A stretch of 64,000 nt of DNA, from the NCBI GenBank assembly GCA_963978895.1, contig OZ022242.1, positions 3,559,745 through 3,623,744 of the forward strand, in the 5' to 3' direction. Both the position numbers and the translations under genes were made by a program. The DNA is from Erpobdella octoculata (lineage: Eukaryota; Annelida; Clitellata; Hirudinida; Erpobdellidae). Position 1 is the stretch's first letter; each line of letters begins with the position of its first letter. The notes below the pieces were generated by a model. The model was not told the DNA's origin, did no database searches, and saw only the letters and a program-made list of their open reading frames with translations. Shown here piece after piece: positions 1-12,110 of this stretch.

Positions 1-435
1 ATTATGAGTGAAATAAAAGATAGTTGAATTGAATCAACTTGCAAAGTTTAATTTTCACAGTGCTCTGTCCAACCCGCTACGCAAGTATCACCAATTTTGC
101 TCACAATTTCAATTTTAATGACATGATCCAGGATAAAAAATATAGAAGTTCTGACATGCTTGCATTTGATTTATTTAATTTTTTTGAAATTATAAAGACT
201 ATAACTATTTAAAAATCTCCAAAAGTGTCTGGATAAATCAACTGTTCAAGTTTAAAAAAATTCCATAAGTAACCGTTTTTAAATAATGTTTTAAGATGCT
301 ATAGGCTACTTGGTACATTTTTACTTGTTGTTTTTATTTTATTTCAACTAAAAATTCTAAAGTGACGCAAAAGTTAAAACTCAAATATTTCGGTTTGTTC
401 ATTTTTCTTCTTCAATTTCAAAACGTTCGTTTTTT
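1..435. other. AT-rich non-coding DNA, nothing recognised
   Basis: No long frame, repeat or RNA-like structure was recognised in this stretch on either strand. Confidence 0.5.
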
Positions 436-667
436 ACAATTATAATATACTTACTTTTAGTACAATTATAATATACTTACTTTTAGTACAATTATAATAT
501 ACTTACTTTTAGTACAATTATAATATACTTACTTTTAGTACAATTATAATATACTTACTTTTAGTACAATTATAATATACTTACTTTTAGTACAATTATA
601 ATATACTTACTTTTAGTACAATTATAATATACTTACTTTTAGTACAATTATAATATACTCACTTTTG
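436..667. repeat. 26-bp minisatellite, about 8.9 copies
   Basis: The unit starts ACAATTATAATATAC and ends TTTTAGT. Eight copies are head-to-tail and essentially identical; the last (from 644) has drifted. There are no spacers, so it is a plain tandem array. The short frame crossing it on the minus strand is a by-product. Confidence 0.95.
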
Positions 668-2390
668 TCGGCATTTAACTGCCAAAATTTATTGCATAAG
701 TATTCGTCTACTGAAAACGTCTTGAAAAGATAACAGAAAACACCTCCGTCAGATGTTCTTTCAACTTGAAATGATTTGCAATCATTTTCTGGGTGAGAGC
801 AATGAAGTGCACACATTTTCACGAACACTTGCCAATGTGTGTTTAGAGGTGCTTACATTCGATATTTCCTGGCCCAGTCACTCCCAGTGCACACATTTTG
901 AGATTTGGCATTTAATTTGTGATAAAGGAGTCCTTGAGTTGAAAGGAGTTGAGTTTCAGAAGAATATCTAAACAAGATGAACACCAGAACCAGTAACATG
1001 TTTCTAAATCTCTGTTACAATTAAAAGGGTTTAATAATTAATTTAAAAAAATGCAAGTACTAATAATAATTGTGACATAATTACCACTAATTTGTTACTT
1101 GTTTGTTAACACCAAATTAATACATACTAACCTGTTTCTGTTTTTATTAGAATGTTTAACATGCAAAATACTATTTGGTACAATTTGATAAAAATATACT
1201 ATTGAAAAGTACAAAAACTTATATTTATTCAAATTATTTTCATTTTGTTTCAAAATTGCAACCTGCATCCCAACAATATTAACGGATTACAACAACGAGT
1301 GCAAAATTAGGGGCTCTCAGTTACAATGTAAATTAAGTTAATTAAAAAAATCATTTTATTGTTGAACTCTGGAAAAGTCTTAATTAATTGTTCTGTTTAG
1401 CAATTGTAAAAGTATTTAAACACAATGTAATTAGAATATCTAATTGAGTTTTTATAGAAAATGCCTACTCAAAACAACAAATTTACCTCAACCCAGACTA
1501 AAAAACTGGTTACAAACTTTTTCTCGGGTTTTTTAAAAACTAGCTAGAAAACATAGCAAGCAAGGAATATAAGAAACAATGAAAACAATTAAAGTTTTAT
1601 TTTGGTAAATTTGAATAGTTATTGAATTATTTATTTACGCTTTATTTTAAATGAAACAAAGAAAATGTCAATTTTAAAAACATTATTTTGCTATCAATGA
1701 CGCAAGTTCTTCTTACAGACGACATCCTTTGCAGAGCACCATGCTATGCTGAACACGAACAATCGTGTTCTAAGCCTGTAAAGCCACTAATGTTCAGTGT
1801 GATACTAATGTGCAATTGATTTTAATGTGGCCAACCGGACAACTAGTGGAGTACATCAGGAAGAAATCTGAAAAACATGAGGAAAGGTTTTCCAATAATA
1901 GAATTAAAAACCTGTTGACGAGAGATTTTTTCAAACTAATTTAACAAAAACTTTAAATTTGAAAATATAATAATTAGATCAAAAATGCAAATTTTTATTA
2001 AATCAAAAAATATTAATAAAACCTAACCAAACCAAACCTAACCAAACCAAGTTTTGTTTCCATCAAAGTTGCAGTTTCATTAACAAGAATAAACATTTCC
2101 CACACCATTGCTTCAGTAGTATTTCTCTCTGAAATATTGAAAAGAATTAAACAATGTAGGTTCCACCCCTTTGAAAAGCATTGTAGACAATACAAAATTT
2201 ATTTCTCTGTTAAAATTCAGAGTTTTTAAAAAATATAGCTACTAGTAATAACTTATTACTTCCAGACACTAAAAAAAAGCAACAATAGTATATTCTCGTG
2301 TTTTAACAAATTGTTTTTTAGTCACTAACAGCACATCATTTCAGTTTGTTTTTTTAATTATAATTTTGACGTGCTGGGTTGGGATTTTTG
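668..2390. other. AT-rich non-coding DNA
   Basis: No recognisable gene. A short run of AACCTAACCAAACC-type repeats sits at about 2020-2050. The small frames here show no family motif. Confidence 0.45.
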
Positions 2391-2925
2391 GCCAAGTATA
2401 GAGATTTCAGGCCTGTAAAACAGTCTGAACCCAAAATAGACAGTCCGGGCCTGAAAATTTAAAGAATGAAACAGGTCGGGCTGATAAAATTTGTTTGAGG
2501 CCATTATCTATATATATATATACTAGCAGTGCCCGTAGCGGCTTCGCTCGCATGAAATTAGAGAGTTTGAACCGTGCATCCATAGTAGAGATAATTTTTT
2601 TAGGTCTCGGCTCGGCCCGTCGACAAATTAGCCCAGCCCGTTTTAAAAACCCAAACTCCTGGCCCGGCACAGCCCGTCTGAATTAGGCCCGGTCTATTTT
2701 TACAGGCCTAGAAGTTCTATATACTTGATGAAAAACTTCGGCCCGTCCCACCTTGACCTCAGGTTTGGCCCGGCCAAACTGAAGACCCTAAAATCACTAA
2801 AATATCTATATACTTAGTGAAAAGCCTCGGCCCGTCCCACTTTGATTTAAGGTTTGGCCTGGCCCGTGTGAAGACTCTAAAATAACGGCTTGGCCCGGCC
2901 GATGATAAACTGGACTTAGCTACTT
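2391..2925. repeat. GGCCCG-rich imperfect repeats at the start of a dispersed element
   Basis: Against the AT-rich surroundings this stretch carries many GGCCCG/CGGGCC words. Two diverged direct units of about 110 bp (about 2705-2815 and 2815-2890) share CTTCGGCCCGTCCCAC-like text. GGCCTG words at 2411 and 2686-2706 are in opposite orientation and could form a long hairpin. The frames crossing it look like repeat translations. Confidence 0.6.
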
Positions 2926-2969
2926 TTAACCGGCACAAAACTTCAAAATACTAATTTTTACATTTGTAG

Positions 2970-3850
2970 CACTTACAGTTTGTGAGTAGCAGTTATTTTG
3001 AAATCAAATAACCCTTATTTCCACCCCACATTTGAGGTCCTGGAAACCAAATTTTCAAAAAATGCTAAAACAGGTATTTCATTATTTTTGGAGTAGAAAC
3101 TAAATACTAATTTTTACTTCTGTAGCATTAACAGTTTTTGAGTAGCAGCAACTTTAAAAATCAAATAACCCAAAAAATGATGAAACACGTATATCTTTTT
3201 TTTTGAGTAGATACTAAGTATTAATTTTTACATCTGTGGCAATTACAGTTGTTGAGTAGCAGTTACTTTAAAAACCAAATAACCCTATTTTCCACCCCAC
3301 ATTTGAAGTCCTGGAAACCAAATTTTCAATAAATTGTGAAACCCGTATATCATTATTTTTAGAGTAGAAACTAAATACTAATTTTTACTTTTGTAACATT
3401 AACAGTTTTTGAGTAGAAGCTACTTTAAAAACCAAATAACCCAATTTTCCAACCCACATTTGAGGTCCGGGAAACCAAATTTGTAAAAAATTGTGAAGCA
3501 CGTATATCTTTATTTTTAGAAAAGAAACTAAATAATAATTTTTACATCTGTGGTATTTACTGTTTTTGAGTAGCAGTTACTATAAAAGACAATTAGCCCT
3601 ATTTTCCACCCCACATTTGAAGTCCTGGAAACCAAATTTTCAAAAAATGCTAAAACACGTGTTTCATTATTTTTGGAGTAGAAACTAAATACTAATTTTT
3701 ACTCCTGTAGCAGTAACAGTTTTTGAGTAGAAGCTACTTTAAAAACCAAATTAACCAATTTTCCAACCCACATTTGAGGTCCGGGAAACCGAATTTTCAA
3801 AAAATGGTAAAACACGTATCTTTTTATTTTTCAAAAGGAATCTATATACC
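2970..3850. repeat. 157-bp tandem repeat, about 5.5 copies
   Basis: Anchor words such as TTGAGGTCCTGGAAACC recur near 3033, 3304, 3461, 3618 and 3775, i.e. every 157 bp. One shortened unit (about 114 bp) lies near 3165. Units differ by several percent, so this is an old internal array inside the dispersed element. Confidence 0.85.
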
Positions 3851-4028
3851 AAATTTCAGAACAAATTTGTAGAAAAAATTTTTAGAAAAAAGTTTGTTTT
3901 CCAGTTTTTTCCCCTCAGGAGCAAAATTTTCAAAAATCCTTTCTTAGCGGATGTTTACGCTATAAAAGTAATATAAGTTCCAAATTTCACGTTCCTAGGA
4001 TGAGGCGTTTGAGCTCGGCGTTGATTAT

Positions 4029-4101
4029 CAGTCAGTCATCTGTCAGTCAGTCAGTCAGTCAGTCAGTCAGTCAGTCAGTCAGTCAGTCAGTCAGTCAGTC
4101 A
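4029..4101. repeat. (CAGT)n microsatellite
   Basis: About 17 CAGT units with one early interruption (CATCTG). It lies just inside the 3' end of the dispersed element, where non-LTR-type elements often carry simple repeats. Confidence 0.95.
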
Positions 4102-4126
4102 GGACATGTTCTTTTATATATATAGA

Positions 4127-5949
4127 CTAGCTGGGTTACCCGGCGTTGCCCGGGGATTTTAAAGGCTTTTTATTGTTTTCTCTCAGGCTCCCGTTTCCTT
4201 AACCGCTTGCTTTCCCGTTCCATGTCGCTTTCTCACTCCTGGTCGCATTTCTGCTCATGGTCGCTCTCCCGTCCCCGGTCTCTTTTACTTTTCCCGATCC
4301 CGGTTGCTTTTACGCTTTACCGCTCCAGCTTGCTCTTCTTTTCGCTCTTCTGTTCCTCCATTAAATTTTAGAGCCTTCCCAATGTGGCTTAGATGGGCTG
4401 TAGCGGAATGCTGTGCACAGTCATCAAAATTGATCTGTTCTCTCGTTAACACTTTGTTGTTTGGTTTGCTCGTTTAGTTACGTCTGAACTTCCTCAATTT
4501 TAATTAGTGTTCTTTAATGTATTGGTTCCACTCTGCAAGTGTGATCTTCTGCAAAGGCTTATTATGATTAACTGAAGCTGAAAAAAAAAAGAATTTATTA
4601 GTTAACGGCTGCAATAATGTTAAAATCCGCTCATATATCTCAACAGGTTATATTTATTTTAAATACTTGTAAGATTATAAATGCTTACAATAGATTTATC
4701 ACACACTGTTCAACAGCTGCTTTTCGTAAAATCGCTAGTCTTAGTTTTTGAGTTGTTCTTAGTTTTTAAGTGTCATGTCTACAGAAAGCATATAACGCTA
4801 CATGTGGCATGTTAATAAATGTTGACCCGTGGCTTTGAAAAATGTGATATAAAACACAGATTGAAATAAAACATGAAGTAATAATAATATTAAAAACCTT
4901 CAAAGCATTAACTTAATGAATTTTCCGAGAGTTTTCTGAGATCATCAATTTGGAACAATCGAAGAGTACCACTTTTATTTAGCAAATGATGCAATTATAA
5001 ATTGAACAAAACAGCAGCAGATTGATAGGCTGGCTTGAGAACTTTGTTCATGATTTTGTTGAAACACAAAAATACTGCACTTGCTTTCATTTCTTTCAAA
5101 TTTCATGCACCTCATATATCAGTGAAACTTTTACAATATGGTCTCCATACATTTACATAGGGACGATTTTTCACTTGCGTTTGGAGCCATGTAGATTAAT
5201 ATTTTCGACCGCATTGGGGTTCTAGCTTAATGCATTAGAAAGACAAATATATTAGCCAAACATTGAAATAAATTTTTGGAAAATAGTCTAACAAATAAAA
5301 AAGTTATGAAGCAAAATATAGATCAGGGTATGAAAAATCGTCTCCATACATTTACATAGGGACGGCGACGGTTTTTCGCCTATAACTTTTTTATTTTTTG
5401 CAATATTAAATTTATTTTTACACCATTATATTTCCTTTTTAAATACCTTTCCAACGATCTATAGCACAACCCCAATGCACGAACTTTTTTTTGCACTATG
5501 GTTCGGGGATCCAGCTGCGCAGCCAACTTCTCCCTCGTGGAGGTTCGGAAGAGAATGAGCCTCAATGAGCTCTATGAAATCAAAACAAAGGTATCCGGCG
5601 GCACCATAGATATCTATGGGCAGCACTAAACAACACACATATTTATTTAATTTAATATTTATATTTAAAACCTTTAAAACTCAAGAAAAAAAAAATATTT
5701 TGTATAATTTAACTATAAATTAATTTTATTTTATTTTGTAGAAAAAAAATTTACTCCAACTTACTACCGCTGACCAAAACGTTTTTTGTCCATAAAACAT
5801 CAACGGAGAAACCAATTTATTTAAAATTTTACAGGAACCACCGCTTGAATAAGATACATAAGTGTGCCAAATTTCAATTAAATCTGTTCGGCCGTTTACA
5901 TTTTATGTCCGAACAAACAAACAAACATTTCATTTTTATATATAAGATA
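4127..5949 (+). mobile_element. Dispersed repeat element, copy 2
   Basis: It starts ACTAGCTGGGTTACCCGG directly after copy 1. A C/T-rich minisatellite (CCCGTTCC, CTTGCTCTTC-like words) spans about 4170-4370. The tail is CGAACAAACAAACAAACA followed by TATATATAAGATA. The phrase CTCCATACATTTACATAGG occurs twice (about 5142 and 5342). No convincing coding frame. Confidence 0.5.
5758..5949 (+). repeat. 192-bp direct repeat, copy A
   Basis: It begins AACTTACTACCGCTGACC and ends TATATAAGATA. It is nearly identical (a few mismatches by eye) to 6239-6430, the two copies being separated mainly by the (AT)n tract. This is the 3' end of the dispersed element. Confidence 0.9.
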
Positions 5950-5998
5950 GAATTGTTAAAATGAAAAATATAAATCATGAACTCAGTCAATAGGAAAA

Positions 5999-6430
<432 letters not shown>

Positions 6431-6439
6431 AATGAATGT

Positions 6440-7162
6440 TTGTGTGTGTGCTTGTCCTTTATAGAAATCTGAACCGCCGGAGCGATCTTGATGAAATTTG
6501 GCAAGGAGGTAGTTCTCATACATGAAAAAATATAAGGAAGGTTTGAACTCCCTACTCCCATACCCCGGCTCGGGGAGGGGGTAGGCTAAAAAACCATTTC
6601 CAGGCCAAAAGTGCCTATGTATGTCTGTGTGTGTGTACTTTATGCATTGCTACACCAATCATCCGATCGTAATGACATTTTTACAGTCTTGATGGAAATG
6701 TTTTTGTGAAAAAATTTAAAATTGATCACAAAATGAGTGAAGCTGTAAAGCGAGCAAAAGCGGGAAATGAAGAATGAGCGGGAACGAAAAAGTGACTGTG
6801 AGCGAAAAGAGCGAGCATGAAAAGTGACCAGGAAGAGGAGAACAAGCTGGAGCGAGAAAGCGTAAAAGCAACCGGGAACGGGAAGGCGACCGGAAGCGGG
6901 AAAGCAACCAGGAGCGGGAACGGAAAGTGACCGGAAGCGGAAAGTGACCAGGAGCGGGAACGGGAAAACGACAGGGAGCGGGAACGGAAAAACGACCGGG
7001 AGCGGGAAAGCGACCGGAAGCGGGAAAGCGGGCGTGAGCGGGGAAAGCGACCGGAAACGGGAAAGCGACCGGGAGCGGGAGAGCAAGCGGTGAAGGAAAC
7101 GGGAGCAAGAGAGAAAAACTATATAAAAATCTCTAAAATCCCCGGGTAACCCCGCTAGTTGA
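6440..7162 (-). mobile_element. Dispersed repeat element, copy 3 (reverse) with GC-rich minisatellite
   Basis: On the minus strand it starts at about 7162 with ACTAGCGGGGTTACCCGGGG and runs into an 18-bp-like minisatellite (GCTCCCGGTCGCTTTCCC words, about 6840-7090). Text of the form GATCTTGATGAAATTTGG at 6484 belongs to the same repeat class. The 196-aa and 130-aa minus-strand frames (Arg/Ser/Pro/Phe repeats) are translations of the minisatellite. Confidence 0.55.
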
Positions 7163-8130
7163 CAATATTTAGTCTGTTTGACAAGTTTCGATTTTTTTTC
7201 TAATTTTTTGTTCAGCTTAAATAACACCACTAAAATGTTCTGGCACTGATTTTGGTTTTTTTCTCAGTGCTTCATATATCAGAATTCAAGAAAAAAAACC
7301 TGCTTCGTAATAAGTTCAATGCGATTGTTTGATCGTTATTGTTGTTTAAAGTCTTTTGTGCACTTGTGGAGCTAGTGAGAAAAGTGAGAAGTATGCGGGG
7401 CTGCCAGCGGCGCCGTTAAATAATGCCGCTGCTAACATTGTAAAGTATTTCTGTCGCTATAATTTGTGTTAAATTATATTCTTTTGTAAAGTATTCTACT
7501 TTCCCCTACTAATTAACATAAATTCATTTGTTGTTGTTTTATTTTACTATGACTATCTTTAGCAAAAATTAACAATTCTTTCATATTTCATCATGCCTAG
7601 AACATATAAGAAACACTTTGTAACATAACCTATGGTTCATACTCATCATCAAACCTGCAAGCAGCTTGCTTGGAATCAGTAAAGGCAAATTAACACAGAG
7701 AGAAGCTGCGACATTATAAAAATTCCTGGATCTACAAACTACTAAGATGCATATTCTAATAAATATGGTGGGCAGATAATATTTGACAATGACAATCCTT
7801 CGAAATCAAGCAATGTTAGCTAGTAGTAAAGCTTCATTAATGCTGGCTTACAACTTGCTGGAAGTAGATTGAAATTGCAGTTTGAAAACTAGTTTCAAAT
7901 ATTCATTTGAAATTCTCTACTTTTTTAAAAGTTTGCTACTAACTTAAAATATATTGCAGATAATATTTTGGATTCCCCTTGGAATTTAGATTTGCAGTGA
8001 AATAATGTCAAAGTTTTATTATTTACTTGATTTATTCAACTCCACGTCCTTTGAGAACTTGCCTTTTTTAACATTTGATTTAAAAACTTTGTATTTATAT
8101 TGGCTTGTTTGTTTTTCGATTTTTTACTCT
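7163..8130. other. AT-rich non-coding DNA
   Basis: No gene recognised. A small GC-richer patch at about 7395-7435 (CCAGCGGCGCCG) has no supporting frame. Confidence 0.45.
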
Positions 8131-8308
8131 TTCAATCAATCAATTTCACTTTATATAGCGCTTTTTCGACAGGGCGCTCAAAAGCCCACGGCTACCAATT
8201 GACTGAAAAGGAAGGTTTTAAGCCTATGGCGGAAAGAAATGTGGGATGAAGAGAAGACGTAGTGAGAGTTCCAGGAAGGACAAAAGTAAGAGAAAGGGAC
8301 AAGAATAA
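8131..8308 (+). repeat. SINE-like repeat, copy 1
   Basis: It has a (CAAT)n head, then TATATAGCGCTTTT, a matching GGGCGCTC, AGGTTTTAAG and a purine-rich GAGAG tail. The same order of blocks is seen at 57886-58085. Repeats of this form are common in invertebrate genomes. Pol III A/B boxes were not confidently identified. Confidence 0.6.
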
Positions 8309-9190
8309 GAAAAATAACATTTGGCAAAAGAGTGCTTTACAGATGATAAATTAAAGCATTACGATAATTAATTTACTGAGCCAAATTTTGTGTGTGTGGC
8401 TGATGTGTCAAGTTTAATTTTGTCAATGCATTATAGATTGGCTCAACAATTCCGTTTTGCTAATATTGTTTCTGCTACATTTAGTGTATTCATTATTCAT
8501 ATATTGAAAGAGACTGGAAATTCAATGTTTAAAGATGATACATGATTTTTCTTCACAGGATAAAATTTGTGACATTATTAAAATATTCTTTTCTGATTTT
8601 ATTGTTCATGTATTGAAATATGCAATCGAGCCCAGCTGTACAAATACAAACTATCAATTTGTGTTACATGATGGGAATGGGAAAATCAAATAAAATGAAG
8701 TTGCAGAACTGAATTTTCTTACATTGGTACCTACTGCAGGCCTGTATTTATATGGCCCCAATGTACCTAACCAAAAAAGTTGAAAAATTACACTACATTT
8801 CATTTAAAATATAGTTGAATTAAATTTGTTAATGTGCTTCATGCGAATCAGGTTTGTCGCTCTTAGGACCCCAGCACATACACTTATATGGACTAAGGAA
8901 TGTCATTGGACTCATCAGCACAGCATTGGACATCCTTTTTAGTCCAATGTCAACAATAAGCTGCACAGCATAGTACCTACTCATCGCACCACCTAGTACA
9001 AATAGGCCAGTATTATCAATCACTGTATTGTTTTGCTTTGTCTGTTCACCACATTTGACAGTTTGAATCTAGTCAAATTGACACTAAGCAAATTAAAAAA
9101 TCAAGTAAGATCACTTTTTAACATGCTATAACCAAAAAAGTACATAAACTTTTTGACATCACTGTTATGGTCCCCAAACATAAACGAAAC
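8309..9190. other. Non-coding DNA with one unidentified short frame
   Basis: Mostly AT-rich without features. On the minus strand 8829-9023 encodes 64 residues containing LFVLGGAMSRYYAVQLIVD. Its composition looks protein-like, but I do not recognise a family and no neighbouring exon was found. Confidence 0.35.
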
Positions 9191-9195
9191 AAGTA

Positions 9196-9428
9196 AAGGA
9201 AAAAAAACGGGTTTTTCAACACAAACTTTTATTTCAAATACACTTGATTTAGAAATACTTAAGATGTTCAAATTAAGTTGTTTTTTTAAAGCTATGCTGA
9301 AAGTTTCAGCTTCCTAGCTAGTCAAAAAGCTGTTTAAATTTTACTCGCAAGATTTGCGTACAGAGAAAGCCACACAAACAGAGATTGTAACCCAAATAAA
9401 AGTTTGTAAAAAGTTTATTGCCAATTAT
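9196..9428 (+). repeat. Dispersed 230-bp repeat, copy 1
   Basis: It matches 51772-52045: both carry GTTTTTC.ACACAAAC, CTAGCTAGTCAAAAAGCTG, TACAGAGAAAGCCACAC and AACAGAGATTGTAACC in the same order. The second copy has extra text and a (CA)n expansion. No coding potential; family unknown. Confidence 0.8.
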
Positions 9429-10015
9429 TGATAACAAAAAACACTTTTTGGCAAGACTTAATCAGTCATTAGCGACTGATTATAGATTATCTAAAAAATA
9501 ACGTGTAACACACTCATATAACCAGTTTTATTTCAGATTATTATGAAACAAAATTATTTTCTACAATTGTGAAAAATACATACTGTGTTTATGTAACCGA
9601 TCAGTTCATTATTTGCACTAAATTGTCATATATTGTACATTTGAAATGTGCTTGCTATTTTCTTTGCAGACAGTGTTCGCAAAAGAAAAATAAATTAATT
9701 AGAAATATCTTTAATTCTGTCTAATCACTCCTTTGTTAATTTCAAATGCATGCTCACAGAGAAAAATTAAATTTATTTTAAACTTGTTCTTTTGGCTTCC
9801 AGGTTGTTAGTTGTTACCTCCTTTATTATAAGAGCTGCAGCTCCTGTATTCAATAGTTTTATTGTTACAAACTAAAAAAACAAAATAAACAAAACAAAAA
9901 ACTGCAAATAGCATGAAAAACAGACACGAGAAACTAGCAAGACTAAAAATAAAAATGTTAACCTTTTCAAAGAAACATCCATTGTTCAAAGCATTACAGC
10001 TTTATGGAGATGACT
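9429..10015. other. AT-rich non-coding DNA
   Basis: Nothing recognised apart from short A/T runs. The 60-aa minus-strand frame (9807-9989) is Phe/Lys-rich with no motif. Confidence 0.4.
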
Positions 10016-10395
10016 TTATATGTGGAACTGAAGTTCCATTGCATGTGTTACCCTTCCCTGATCTCCGGCATAAATAATACCAAAACCAAATCCTATTCGC
10101 AGTTCTTGAATTTCTGGAGTCAGGAGAAGTAGAGCTGATTTTATTTCATTGAGTAGACATTGATGCACCAGGCTGGTTTTTACACCTTTCAGACCTCCTG
10201 ACAAGGTATATCCTCATCGTCGTCATCTTCCTCACTCCTGCACCCGTCGATCTGGTCCACTAAGTTCACTTCGTCGTCACCATAGTTACTCTCTTCTGAT
10301 TCGTCGTCATCATCTTCTCTTGCCTTCGTCGTCACCATGGTTACTCTATTCTGATTCGTCGTCATCGTCTGACCTCGTCTTCGTGGTTACCAGTC
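10016..10395 (-). other. Unidentified coding-like region with acidic repeat
   Basis: Reading the minus strand, about 10205-10390 holds two tandem related units of about 66-70 bp, each coding (Asp)4-Glu-Ser-Glu followed by Ser-Asn-x-Gly-Asp-Asp-Glu. The first unit has an in-frame stop after ESE. A third acidic run (SEEDDDDEDIPC) follows. Downstream, in another frame, 62 residues include LLTPEIQELRIGFGFG. It could be the remnant of an acidic nuclear protein, or chance coding of a GAC/GAT repeat. Confidence 0.3.
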
Positions 10396-10724
10396 TAGAC
10401 AGGAACCTATGGAACATTCTCAGACATTCTTTAGTATCAGGCAAAGTCCTGCACATTTTATATTTGATTTCTTGTCCTTAACTGCATTTTATTAAAGTTT
10501 TTGTTGTCGTTCCAAGTTGCCTTTTTCTTTCTTGTGTTCACGTCATTCCAGCAGTGACAATAAATACCTTTCATGAAAGATCAAGGTAAAAAAACCTTAA
10601 CTTCCGTTGATGTTGGCGTGAACTTGTTTTGGACGATAATAGTATAATAGAGCCTTACAAGATATGGTTGTTATTTTTTTATGTTATGTTATTTTTTTTA
10701 CAAAATCATTGGAAGCAATCGTTT
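10396..10724. other. Non-coding DNA
   Basis: No recognisable frame or repeat. Confidence 0.4.
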
Positions 10725-11053
10725 CAAGCTCAGCAGAAGATGATGTTAAAACCGAAATGAGAGTTGATTTTTTTCTATTCCCATATTAGAATCGAGGTTC
10801 AAATCTGAATCTACAACAGTGCTTAAGCTAATTTCTGTTATGGATCGATTTTAAAAAATCATCGGACGCAACTGTTTCAAGCTCAGCAGAAGATGATGGT
10901 AAAAACGAAAGAGTTGATTTTTTTTATTCCCATAGTGGACTCATTTTCTTCATCCCTGAAATCGAGATTCAAATCCGAATGTACAACAGTGCTAAGGCTA
11001 ATTTATTCTGTAGTGCAATTTGGAGACAATTTTTACAATGCTGTGAGAGAGCT
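10725..11053 (+). pseudogene. hAT transposase remnant (C-terminal part), duplicated and decayed
   Basis: Short frames give SSAEDD and the conserved text SSSLKSRFKSECTTVLRLI, VVQFGDNF and NAVREL. These match in order the intact hAT transposase encoded at 43906-46337 (around its SSSLKSRFNSEC segment), so this is a degraded relative of that family. It contains two successive diverged pieces (about 10725-10840 and 10855-11053). Frameshifts and stops prevent function. Confidence 0.75.
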
Positions 11054-11392
11054 CCATCAGACTTTTCTTCTCTTTGTTTGCAGGCTTGTAATTGGCTCAA
11101 CCGAACATCGTAGACCCTATCTCAAACTTTAGATTACCACTAATTAATAAAATCTATTTCAATTTAAAAAATTTATTTACAAAAATTCTATTTCACCGAC
11201 TCCCAGTCATACGAAAAAACGGATAATGGTGTGTTTTTACCACCGTAGCATCACCATGTTGATAAATTTCTTCCAGTATCAGGCAGATATGGCCGAAGGT
11301 ATGTTTCAAAGTAATTTGTGATTCATTGAAACTAGTAGATACAATCAAATTATACTATAAAATTTCAGGACATTGGTTCTTAGTTGTTTTGA
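11052..11392 (+). repeat. 341-bp direct repeat, copy 1
   Basis: It runs from CTCCATCAGACTTTTC to TTCTTAGTTGTTTTGA and appears identical by eye to 12111-12451, shifted by 1,059 bp. In this copy it joins hAT text directly on both sides. It marks a local segmental duplication that carried hAT remnants with it. Confidence 0.9.
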
Positions 11393-12030
11393 AAGAGTTG
11401 ATTTTTTTTATTCCCATAGTGGACTCATTTTCTTCATCCCTGAAATCGAGATTCAAATCCGAATGTACAACAGTGCTAAGGCTAATTTATTCTGTAGTGC
11501 AATTTGGAGACAATTTTTACAATGCTGTGAGAGAGCTGGTTTCTGTAGCTCAGTTGGATGCAGATATCTATGTCGCAGAGGAACATTCCTGCATTTTTGC
11601 TGGAATGCCGTTGCGACCGGAGAAGTCAATCTGCTCCATACAGCGAGTGAACGAAGAAGATCATTCGTTTGTTCCAGGAAATACATGACGGACTTGACCC
11701 AACAGAAGAGGTGCTCCGTCCGATGATGAATTACAAAATGCACAACCATGCCATTCTGGCTCAGGAGTGGAAGTGGTCCAAACTGCAGGAGAATCCATAT
11801 GCGTACATGGATGCCTTTACCGGAAAGAGTCATAATGCTACATAAGGCCAGCTACAAGGAGGTGGCCGATACTGTCACTTATGCTATAACGGTGATACTA
11901 AAACACAATGTTGTGTACAAATCTTTTTATGCTTTGATTTTTTTTATTAACTTTACACGGCAACGTCAGCCTCACGTGAACGAGCTCACAGTAAAGTTGA
12001 TTTAATAAAGTCAGCAGTGAGAGTCTCTTT
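11393..12030 (+). pseudogene. hAT transposase remnant with a foreign insert
   Basis: It repeats the hAT text of 10912-11053 and continues further: VAQLDADIYVAEE, then after an interruption ASYKEVADTVT, LKHNVVYKSFYALIF and an ERAHSKVD-like end, matching the C-terminal third of the intact transposase at 43906-46337. A block of about 260 bp at 11581-11841 has no counterpart in the intact gene. Several frameshifts; not functional. Confidence 0.75.
11581..11841 (+). other. Coding-like insert of unknown family inside a hAT remnant
   Basis: One frame reads ...LDPTEEVLRPMMNYK, then ILAQEWKWSKLQENPY, then YMDAFTGKS. The QEW...PY.Y.DAFTGKS pattern recurs at 16400-16470 (SQEWAKIV...PFYTYSDGFAGKS), so this is a real protein family present at least twice in the window. 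I do not recognise it. Confidence 0.45.
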
Positions 12031-12110
12031 TTATACAAATTCATCAAAGTAAATCCTGTGATTTAATAATAGGAGTTATTTATCGTCCTCCTAGGGGGAG
12101 CGGAGCCTAA

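Larger units (their letters stand above)
2521..4126 (+). mobile_element. Dispersed repeat element, copy 1 (ACTAGC head, TATATATATAG tail)
   Basis: It begins ACTAGCAGTGCCCGTAGCGG and ends in a CAGT microsatellite followed by TTTTATATATATAG, directly abutting the next copy, which begins ACTAGCTGGGTTACCC. The head text and the tail context (text like CCAAATTTCACGTTCC before a simple repeat) recur at 4127, 7162 (reverse) and 49357. No coding capacity is seen, so a non-autonomous retroelement is likely, but the class is not established. Confidence 0.5.

Noticed and set aside
436..667. CRISPR-like array of 26-bp repeats
   Set aside because: The repeats abut with no unique spacers, and the DNA is eukaryotic; it is a minisatellite.
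2407..2686. 87-aa and 63-aa overlapping proteins
   Set aside because: They overlie GGCCCG repeats on opposite strands and show no family motif.
6640..7230. 196-aa and 130-aa Arg/Pro/Phe-rich minus-strand proteins
   Set aside because: Both frames and the opposite strand stay open because the underlying DNA is a minisatellite; the same repeat occurs at 4170 and 49520.
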